Shown here in pieces: positions 7,197-13,594 of a stretch of 15,537 nucleotides of DNA. The translations under genes and the position numbers were made by a program. The notes under the pieces are model-generated. The model was not told where the DNA came from. It worked only from the letters and a program-made list of their open reading frames with translations, and searched no databases. Origin of the DNA: Vulcanimicrobiota bacterium (GTDB taxonomy: Bacteria > Vulcanimicrobiota > Vulcanimicrobiia > Vulcanimicrobiales > Vulcanimicrobiaceae). The DNA lies in assembly GCA_019233165.1 (NCBI GenBank), contig JAFAMS010000289.1:1-15537 (forward strand), given 5' to 3'. How positions within the stretch are numbered: position 1 is the first letter of the stretch; the number at the start of each line of letters is the position of its first letter.

Positions 7197-7618
7197 TGGC
7201 CGTCCTCGGGATCGATCCGGGGACGCGCAAGTGCGGATACGCGGTCGTCGCCGGCCGAGGGCTGCCGCCGCTGGCAATCGGGATCGTCGAGCTCGACGCC
7301 TTACGCGCGACCGTGAGCGGCCTGGTCCAGCGTTTTCGCGTCGACGCCATCGCGCTCGGCAGCGGAACGCACGGGTCGCCGGTCGCGGGGATTCTCGCCG
7401 GCCTCGGGCTCCCCGTTACCGTCGTCGACGAGCGGGAGACGACCCTGCGGGCGCGGGCCCGGTACTTCGCCGACAACCCCCCGCGCGGGTGGCGGCGCCT
7501 CATCCCCCGGGGGATGCTGCTGCCGCCTCGGCCGATCGACGACTACGCGGCGGTCCTCATCGCCGAGCGCTACTACGAATCCGGCGGGTCAGGCCCCCAG
7601 GCGAACACACCGGTCTGA
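7196..7618 (+). CDS. RuvC/YqgF-like RNase H-fold protein
   Basis: A 140-residue protein, the usual length of YqgF (RuvX). The first motif VLGIDPGTRKCGYAVV (catalytic-type Asp7) resembles RuvC and YqgF alike. The second, VVDERETT (Asp78, Glu79), matches the VDERLTT motif of YqgF. The third, RPIDDYAAVLIAERYY (Asp115 or Asp116), matches the C-terminal acidic motif in the last helix. YqgF proteins process pre-16S rRNA 5' ends or act on nucleic acid junctions. The one-base overlap with the DUF3084 gene means the two are made together, a pairing I cannot explain functionally. This looks like a divergent second YqgF-type protein rather than the canonical housekeeping copy, but I cannot check that from the window. 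Activity is inferred from the three acidic motifs only. Confidence 0.75.
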   Translation: MAVLGIDPGTRKCGYAVVAGRGLPPLAIGIVELDALRATVSGLVQRFRVDAIALGSGTHGSPVAGILAGLGLPVTVVDERETTLRARARYFADNPPRGWRRLIPRGMLLPPRPIDDYAAVLIAERYYESGGSGPQANTPV

Positions 7619-7850
7619 CGCTTGGCTTGTCCCGAAAGGGCAGGAGTCGACTCGGCCCGGTCGTAAAGCGGTCTGCGGCTAGCGCTCCCGATTTCGGGGC
7701 GTGCTTTCTGTGCGCGAATCGCCGTGCGGCGACTCGGGTTCTCGCTTGTCGTCCCCGGTAGGAAAACATCGACAGCTGCCGCTGACTGCATGCGAAAAAG
7801 GAAAGAACGTCATCGTCGGGCCGCGCCGCTCCTACTCTCTTGGAGGATTT
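7619..7850 (+). promoter_or_regulatory. Leader of the SLH porin gene, with strong Shine-Dalgarno
   Basis: A 232-nt gene-free stretch. It ends in GGAGG at 7842-7846, four bases before the ATG at 7851, the clearest Shine-Dalgarno in the window and one that fixes the porin start. A hairpin lies at 7715-7736, with arms CGAATCGCCG and CGGCGACTCG separated by TG and one A-C mismatch. A smaller one, CCCGA-TT-TCGGG, is near 7687-7698. The promoter is presumably here because the gene cluster upstream ends, but I see no convincing -35/-10 pair. The length and structure leave room for post-transcriptional control; no known riboswitch class was recognised. Confidence 0.5.
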
Positions 7851-10592
7851 ATGAAGCGTCTCGCAACCCTGGTCCTCGCCGTGAGCTTCGTTTTTGGCTC
7901 GCTGGTGATGACGGGCCAGGGCGCCTCCGCCACCCCGTTCTCGGACGTCCCGGCGAACCATTGGGCGTACCAGGCGATCCAGAGCCTCGCGGCGGACGGT
8001 TTGGTCGAGGGTTATCCTGACGGAAAGTTCAAGGGCGATCGCCCGATGACGCGCTACGAGATGGCGGTGCTCGTCGCTCGCGTGATCGCCAAGGTGCAGG
8101 CGAATGCCGCGAACTACGCCACGAAAGCCGATCTCGACAAGCTTCAGAAGCTCATCGACGCGTTCAAGGACGAGCTCGACGCCCTCGGCGTCCGGGTGAC
8201 CAACCTTGAAGATTCGCTCGACGCGCTCGACAAGCGCACGAAGTTCGCGCAGTCGATCGAGTTCCACGGCTTCATGCAGCCGCAGATCACGTTGCGGCAA
8301 CGCTACACGCTGCCGCGGCAGGTCAACGGCACGTCGGCCGGCGCCGGTGGTGCGAACCTGCCTCCGACGCCGTACACGGCGATCGACAACGCGTACCTCT
8401 CCAGCGACTTCACGAACAGCGCCTACACGCAAAACGGCGCCTCGAACGTGATTCGGTGGGACGACCGGTTCACGTTCGTCTACCACATCAATGACAACCT
8501 GACCGTTTCGATCCCGCTCCACCTGTTCAGCAATACGTACGGCGGCGAGTTCAGCGGTGGTTATTCCGCCGGCGGCCAAGGCTTCTCCGGGAACGGCGAC
8601 GCGATCGGGATCCAGCCCGGCGTCGACATCACGGTCGCGAAGGCAGGGGCGATCTCGAATCTGCTGATCAAGTGGGGGATCCAGGACAGCCTGAAGTCCT
8701 CTCGCACGGGCTTGGCCTACAAGCCGCCCGACATCTCGGAGCAGGCGACGTTCGAGACGCCGCAGATGGCGTTCCAAAAGGGTCTCAGCTTCACCGGAAC
8801 GCTTAACGGTCTCACCGACTTCCAGGCGTTCTGGGTGCGCATGGATCCGAACATGCTGAACACGCAGACCGTCGCGAACAACAGCTTCGACTTCGGTTTC
8901 AACAGCTTCTTGTTCAACGTCAACCCGAACCAGCTGGGCTACTCGCAGAACGGCTATCCGGGCGTCGGCGGCTCCGCCTCGCAAACGGTCACGTTCAATT
9001 CGGGACCGGCACCGATGACGAGCGTCTATTTGACCAACAAGGCGCTAATCGGGACCGTGTTCGTGTCGCAGTACAACGGGACGCTCTACAATAGTTCCGG
9101 CCAGATCATCGGCGGCGGGACGATCGGCGCACCCGGATTCGTCTACGATGACGCGCTCAACATGGTGACGTTCACCACGCCGCTCCCGGCGGGGTCGTCG
9201 GTATCGATCACGTTCGTCGCGTTGACGAGCCAAAACTACAATCTCCCGGCGCGTTACGACATCGGTGGCCGCGTCAACCAGAAGATCAAAGGGATCCCGG
9301 GCGCCGAAGTCGGGTTCCAATTCAACCGGATCTTCGATCTCGACGACTTGCAGTGCACCGGCGCGCTCTGCACCGTGCAGTCGAACGGCCCGTACGGTTA
9401 CGGTCTGGTCAGCGACACGGTCTTCGCGCTCGATGCGCAGCTGCCGCTCGGATTCAACATCTCGGGTCCGAACTCGCAGCCGGTCCTCTTCGGCGAAATC
9501 GCGAACAGCAAGTGGACTCCCGACTACCGCAATACCAGCGCGATGAGCGACAATGCGTGGGTCGCGGGTCTGAACATGAAGGTCCAACGCCTCAACGGCA
9601 CGATCCAGTATCAGTCGGTCGGCGTGAACTACATGTCCGGCGCGCCGTTCCGGTACTACGGTCAGCCTCCGATGACGTTTGCCTACTGGCGGATGCCGTA
9701 CTTCCCGGCGTTCTACGGGTTTGCGAACACGCTCGGACTCAATCAGCAGTTCCAGAACCAGTTCATCGGGACGAGCGGCGTCTCGACGGCGGCGACAAAC
9801 ACGACGCTGACCTACATGACCCCGATGTTCAATCCGTTCATCGCGGGCGGCCCGAACTGGTTCTCGAGCTTCACCCCGAACACGCAGGGCGTCACGGGGA
9901 ACTTCAACATCCCGTTCACGATCGGCGACCTGAGCTTCGCCGGCCGTCTGGCGGGCGCGTACCTGCAAGAGGTCCGTCCGAACTCGGTCGCCGCGATGCA
10001 GTACGGTCCGTCGCTCGCCTCCGGCGTGAAGGAGAACTTCAGCCGGATCGAGGGTGCGGTGAACTTCACCGTGCCGGTCTTCCAGCAGCGGCTTGCGCTC
10101 GGTTTGGGCCTGGCCTGGGATCGTCTGTTGCGCAACGACAAGACGCTCTTCCAGTACTATCCGTTCAACCCGACGACGGGCGGCTACGACCCGGCATCGA
10201 TCACGACCGCGAACGGCGTGTTCACCGCGGCGAGCTGCGGCGCGGCCGGGACTTGCACGTATGCGGGCGGCGGCAGCCAGGTGAGCTGGTCGCCGAACTA
10301 CATCAACGTCAACCATTGGACGACCAACATCACGGCGGCTCTGCCGGTGACCCGCGGGGTTACGCTGACCGGTCTGTACAACCAGCAGACGTTCGGCGGA
10401 TTCTATCAGTCGCTCGGTCAGAACATGTCCGAACAGAAGATCTTCGCGGTCGGCGGCGTCACGTACGCGATCCCGAATACGCCGAGCACGGTGAGCTTCA
10501 CGTTCCGGAACCAAAAGTACACCGACAACGTGGTTCCGACGTTCAACTTGAACCAAAACCGCGAGGACATCACCTACTCGATCCGCTTCTAG
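7851..10592 (+). CDS. SLH-domain outer-membrane porin (OmpM/cyanobacterial porin type)
   Basis: A 913-residue secreted protein. The signal peptide is residues 1-27 (MKRLATLVLAVSFVFGSLVM, with ASA before the likely cut). One SLH domain follows (about 29-80: FSDVPANHWAYQAI, GLVEGYPDGKF, MTRYEMAVLVARV), then a coiled-coil stalk (about 90-132, ADLDKLQKLIDAFKDEL and repeats). The rest is a large beta-barrel rich in aromatic, Gly and Asn residues, ending in ITYSIRF; a final Phe is the usual BAM-recognition signal. In diderm Terrabacteria such porins attach the outer membrane to the cell wall through the SLH domain and let small solutes through. The perfect Shine-Dalgarno, long leader and terminator mark a single strongly expressed unit. 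Codon choice (AAC, AAG, TTC, CAG favoured) also looks typical of a highly expressed gene. Confidence 0.92.
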   Translation: MKRLATLVLAVSFVFGSLVMTGQGASATPFSDVPANHWAYQAIQSLAADGLVEGYPDGKFKGDRPMTRYEMAVLVARVIAKVQANAANYATKADLDKLQKLIDAFKDELDALGVRVTNLEDSLDALDKRTKFAQSIEFHGFMQPQITLRQRYTLPRQVNGTSAGAGGANLPPTPYTAIDNAYLSSDFTNSAYTQNGASNVIRWDDRFTFVYHINDNLTVSIPLHLFSNTYGGEFSGGYSAGGQGFSGNGDAIGIQPGVDITVAKAGAISNLLIKWGIQDSLKSSRTGLAYKPPDISEQATFETPQMAFQKGLSFTGTLNGLTDFQAFWVRMDPNMLNTQTVANNSFDFGFNSFLFNVNPNQLGYSQNGYPGVGGSASQTVTFNSGPAPMTSVYLTNKALIGTVFVSQYNGTLYNSSGQIIGGGTIGAPGFVYDDALNMVTFTTPLPAGSSVSITFVALTSQNYNLPARYDIGGRVNQKIKGIPGAEVGFQFNRIFDLDDLQCTGALCTVQSNGPYGYGLVSDTVFALDAQLPLGFNISGPNSQPVLFGEIANSKWTPDYRNTSAMSDNAWVAGLNMKVQRLNGTIQYQSVGVNYMSGAPFRYYGQPPMTFAYWRMPYFPAFYGFANTLGLNQQFQNQFIGTSGVSTAATNTTLTYMTPMFNPFIAGGPNWFSSFTPNTQGVTGNFNIPFTIGDLSFAGRLAGAYLQEVRPNSVAAMQYGPSLASGVKENFSRIEGAVNFTVPVFQQRLALGLGLAWDRLLRNDKTLFQYYPFNPTTGGYDPASITTANGVFTAASCGAAGTCTYAGGGSQVSWSPNYINVNHWTTNITAALPVTRGVTLTGLYNQQTFGGFYQSLGQNMSEQKIFAVGGVTYAIPNTPSTVSFTFRNQKYTDNVVPTFNLNQNREDITYSIRF

Positions 10593-10616
10593 GAAAGCGG
10601 TCATCCAAAGCAGACC

Positions 10617-10650
10617 GGGGCTCGGCGCCGCGTGGCGCCGGGCCCCCTTT
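10617..10650 (+). terminator. Probable intrinsic terminator of the porin gene
   Basis: A 13-bp hairpin starts 24 bases after the porin stop: arms 10617-10629 (GGGGCTCGGCGCC) and 10634-10646 (GGCGCCGGGCCCC), loop GCGT, with a single T-G wobble. It is followed by CTTT, a short T run that is weak but common in high-GC genomes. The hairpin lies upstream of the TPR gene's first standard start codon (10684), so it would separate the porin from the following genes. Confidence 0.65.
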
Positions 10651-10683
10651 GCTCTCGCGGCCGTTTCGGTAGCGCTCGGCACC

Positions 10684-11244
10684 GTGCAGCTGGCCGGCGA
10701 CGTCAAGCTCGGCGGCGCTGCTGCGCGGGTTTCGTTCCCTTACGCGATCGCGCACCTCTTCGGCGCACGGCTCCCGGCGCCGCCGAGCGAAGACGTCCTT
10801 TCGCAGACCGCCCAGGTCGAACGGCTCGACGCCGGCGGCGATTATCGCGGCGCGCGCGACGCGCAGGCCGCGCTCGTCGCACGATTGGAGCGCGAGGGGG
10901 CGAACCGCGAGGTCTTGGCCGACGCGTTGTGGCGATTGGGACGGCTCGATGCCGAAGTCGGCTACCGCGAGCCCGCGCGACGGCGCCCCGAGTGGCGTGC
11001 GGCGCTTGACGACTACAATCGGGCGCTCGAGCTCGTCCCGCTTTCCGTAACGATCCTGCTCGCGGCGGGGAATCAGGCGTTGCTCAACGGAGACCGTGCC
11101 GCGGCTGCCGACTATTTCCGCCGTGCGCTCGCGAACGATCCGTCGAGCGAAGCCGCGCGCGACGGATTGCACCGGGCGCTAACCGGCGACGGCGTTCCCC
11201 CGCCGTTCGTGGCGCCGGCCGAGTGGGATGCGCGCAAACGATGA
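10684..11244 (+). CDS. TPR-repeat protein, start uncertain
   Basis: An alpha-helical protein of 186 residues if it starts at GTG 10684, the first ATG, GTG or TTG in this frame after the stop at 10549. A tetratricopeptide-like helical region covers about residues 103-160 (WRAALDDYNRALELVPLSV, then GNQALLNGDRAAAADYFRRA and NDPSSEAAR); the latter two form a standard TPR with its Pro-ending helix. Helices at about 38-75 may be a degenerate repeat. The frame just upstream encodes WRRAPFALAAVSVALGTVQ, which looks like a basic-hydrophobic membrane anchor but has no ordinary start codon, so the true N-terminus may be longer. TPR proteins act as protein-binding scaffolds; the partner here is unknown. 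The gene overlaps the glycosyltransferase start by 17 nt and probably forms a unit with it. Confidence 0.7.
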   Translation: MQLAGDVKLGGAAARVSFPYAIAHLFGARLPAPPSEDVLSQTAQVERLDAGGDYRGARDAQAALVARLEREGANREVLADALWRLGRLDAEVGYREPARRRPEWRAALDDYNRALELVPLSVTILLAAGNQALLNGDRAAAADYFRRALANDPSSEAARDGLHRALTGDGVPPPFVAPAEWDARKR

Positions 11245-12304
11245 GCCCGCAGTGCTGAAAGTCGCGCTCGACGCGCAGCAAACGGTCGGAACGGCGACGG
11301 GGATCGGCGAGTATGTCCGCGGTTTGCTCGGCGCGCTCCCCGAGGCGGGGATCGAGCCGATTCCCTTGCGCGTTACGTCGTTCGATCCGTGGCGGTTCGA
11401 CCGCCGCGTCGTTTGGGATCAGGCGCTTCTCCCGCTCGCGGCGTTGCGCAGCGGCGCCGCGCTCCTGCACTGCACGAGCGGCTCGCTCCCCGTCGCGTCA
11501 CCGCTCCCCGTCGTCGCGACCGTTCACGATCTCGCATGGGCGCGCGCTCAGGAGCACGCGCCGTTCTACGCGCGCTGGTATTTCGGGCGTTTCAGCGCTC
11601 GGCGTTGGAACGGCGCCCGTGCGGTGATCGTCGATTCCGCGTTCACGCGCGACGAGCTGCTCGCAACGAGCTCCCTCGAGCCGGAGCGGATCGTCGTCGT
11701 CCACCCCGGCGTCGATCGCGCTTTCGGACTCGTTGCCAGAAACCCCGATCCCGCCGCCGTCCTGCTCGCCGTCGGAACCGTCGAGCGGCGAAAGAACGTC
11801 GCCGTCGTCATTGCGGCGCTCGCCGAGCTCGAGGGAGCGCGCCTCGTCTGCGTCGGGCCGCGCACGCCGTATCAAGACGAGTGCCTCGCCCTCGCGCGCC
11901 GCCTCGGGGTCTCGGAGCGTGTCGCGTTTCCGGGTTACGTCGGGCGCGACGAGCTCCTCGCGCTCTACGCGCGCTCGTCGATCGCGGTCGTTCCATCGCG
12001 CTACGAAGGCTTCGGCTACGGCGCCGCGCAGGCACTCTGCGCGGGAATCCCGCTCGTCGCGGCGCGCACGTCGTCGCTCGTCGAGGTCGTCGGCGACGAT
12101 GCTCCGTTACTCTCGCCGGACGATAGCGCGGCGTGGGCGCTCGCCTGTCGCGAGATCCTTGCGAACCGCGAGGAAGCCGAGCGCCGGGCCGCCGCGACCC
12201 GCGCTCGCGCGCTCGTCCGCTTCTCGTGGGAGGCTAGCGCGGCTGCGACCGCGAGCGTCTATCGAACCGCGCTCGCGAACCGGCGCGCGTTCGCAGCGGG
12301 CTGA
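11228..12304 (+). CDS. GT4-family glycosyltransferase
   Basis: A 358-residue GT-B glycosyltransferase, probably cytoplasmic and using a nucleotide-activated sugar. N-terminal half: VALDAQQTVGTATGIGEYV (about residues 12-30, acceptor-side Gly-rich loop) and VVATVHDLAWA (95-105). C-terminal half: LLAVGTVERRKN (179-190, the strand leading to the donor-site Lys), FPGYVGRDELLALYARS, and PSRYEGFGYGAAQALCAG (256-273). In this family the last motif usually reads E-x7-E; here it is E260-x7-Q268. ATG 11228 overlaps the TPR gene by 17 nt; GTG 11252 is an alternative start that gives a shorter N-terminus close to the usual family start. Likely role: adding a sugar to LPS, a capsule or another envelope glycan; the sugar and acceptor cannot be told. 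Its 3' end overlaps the convergent gene by 46 nt. Confidence 0.88.
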   Translation: MRANDEPAVLKVALDAQQTVGTATGIGEYVRGLLGALPEAGIEPIPLRVTSFDPWRFDRRVVWDQALLPLAALRSGAALLHCTSGSLPVASPLPVVATVHDLAWARAQEHAPFYARWYFGRFSARRWNGARAVIVDSAFTRDELLATSSLEPERIVVVHPGVDRAFGLVARNPDPAAVLLAVGTVERRKNVAVVIAALAELEGARLVCVGPRTPYQDECLALARRLGVSERVAFPGYVGRDELLALYARSSIAVVPSRYEGFGYGAAQALCAGIPLVAARTSSLVEVVGDDAPLLSPDDSAAWALACREILANREEAERRAAATRARALVRFSWEASAAATASVYRTALANRRAFAAG

Positions 12305-13548
12305 TCGAACGTACCGTCACCGCGGCGCACGACGAGTGCGGGACGCTGCTCCATCCGGACCGCTTCGCGTCGCGTTGCGCCGCCGCCCGTGACGTGCAGC
12401 AAGACGGTCGCGTCGCGGGCGAGATCGCCGCGCCGCAGCGCTTGCACGAGCGCGCCGAGCGCGACGCCGGCGGCCGGCTCGATCTCGATTCCCTCGAGCT
12501 CGGCGAACATCGCTCGGGCACGTTCCATTTCGTCGTTGCCGACCGCGTAGGTCTCCCCGTTGCTCTCGCGCAACGCATCGCGCACGCCGCCCGCGGCGGC
12601 ATAAGGGGGCGAAACGTTCGAGAGCACCGGCGCACCGAGCTTCGCGATTTGCTCGCGCGCCAGCTCGGGTGTGCGCGGGATAAGCGCCGGGCTCTTCGCG
12701 CTCCACGCGTCGTGGATCGGTGTGAACGGCGCGTTTTGGGCCAGAAAGAGTCGCGGCAGCTTCGCCGCAAACCGACTGCCGGTGGCGATCAAGCGCAACG
12801 CGGCTTCGTGAACCGCGAGCGCGCCGGCGCCGCTCCCGACACCTTGAACGTAAACGTCGGGAAGGGTTCCGATCGACTCGAACGCCTCGAGCATCGCCGT
12901 CCCCATCCCGTCGCGCCGCGCGACGTTGCGAACCCCGCCCTCGAGAACGAAGCGCGGATCGGCGGCGAGCGAGCGCGAGAGCGCGATCGCGTCCTCGTAT
13001 TGTCCGCCATCGACCGCGACGACGTGCACGCTCGGTCCGATCGCAACGAGTCGCGCGAGCCGCTCCCACGCGCCGAGCGGGATGATGATGAGTGCCGGCA
13101 GCTCCAGCTCGGTCGCCGCGCGCGCGAACGCGGCCGCGGTGTTTCCCGCCGATGCGACGACCAGCGTTCGCCGCTCGCCCTCCGCCAGCCGGGCGAGCAC
13201 CGCGTACGCCTCGAGCTCTTTGAACGTCGCCGTTGCGAGCCGCGCGCCGCGCTCGGGCCACCAGCCGCTGAACGCAATCCAGAGCTTCGAGAGACCTAAG
13301 CGCTCGCCCAAGCGCTCGCTGCGGTACACGCCACTGCGCGCCGAGGTGGCGATCCGCCGTCCGCACGGCAGCCAGTTGCGATAGCGCAGCATCGAATCCG
13401 TGTCCTCGACCGCGAACGCCGGTGCGAAGACGCTTCGCAAGAGCGCCGGCGCATGCTCCTGCGAACAATCCAAGCGAACTCCGTCGTCCTCATAGGTCGC
13501 GCCGCAAGCGACGCAACGCAGCGAGTACCCCCCAGCGGTCTGCGCCAT
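12259..13548 (-). CDS. Cysteate synthase-like PLP enzyme (threonine synthase fold)
   Basis: A 429-residue fold-type II PLP enzyme. A CxxC element opens it (YSLRCVACGATYEDDG, residues 8-23), followed by LDCS and LLRSVF, then LRYRNWLP (54-61). The PLP lysine is K110 in ATFKELEAYAVLARL. The phosphate-binding or cofactor segments are VVASAGNTAAAFARA (130-144) and HVTGGG (385-390). The strings GLSKLWIAFSGWWPERGA, EGGVRNVARRDGMGT and the NDE near 338-340 match what I know of archaeal cysteate synthase. That enzyme makes L-cysteate from O-phosphoserine and sulfite for coenzyme M. Ordinary threonine synthase is the main alternative, and its signatures differ in the same segments. In a bacterium the cysteate could feed sulfonolipids, coenzyme M or sulfolactate; no such genes are in view. 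It lies 46 nt after the secreted protein gene, probably in the same unit. Confidence 0.8.
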   Translation of the reverse strand: MAQTAGGYSLRCVACGATYEDDGVRLDCSQEHAPALLRSVFAPAFAVEDTDSMLRYRNWLPCGRRIATSARSGVYRSERLGERLGLSKLWIAFSGWWPERGARLATATFKELEAYAVLARLAEGERRTLVVASAGNTAAAFARAATELELPALIIIPLGAWERLARLVAIGPSVHVVAVDGGQYEDAIALSRSLAADPRFVLEGGVRNVARRDGMGTAMLEAFESIGTLPDVYVQGVGSGAGALAVHEAALRLIATGSRFAAKLPRLFLAQNAPFTPIHDAWSAKSPALIPRTPELAREQIAKLGAPVLSNVSPPYAAAGGVRDALRESNGETYAVGNDEMERARAMFAELEGIEIEPAAGVALGALVQALRRGDLARDATVLLHVTGGGATRREAVRMEQRPALVVRRGDGTFDQPAANARRFASAVR

Positions 13549-13594
13549 ATTCGTATTTTCGGCGCCGCGGGTCGCGGCCGCGAGGCGGCTCCTG

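Noticed and set aside
7619..7800. A cyclic-di-GMP (GEMM-type) riboswitch in the porin leader, suggested by CGTAAAGC and GGTAGG fragments
   Set aside because: The GGCAAACC-like core and the receptor pairing are absent; the fragments are too short to count.
9045..10706. A 553-codon minus-strand open frame opposite the porin
   Set aside because: Antisense to a clear beta-barrel gene, Arg/His-rich composition, no recognisable motif; a codon-bias shadow.
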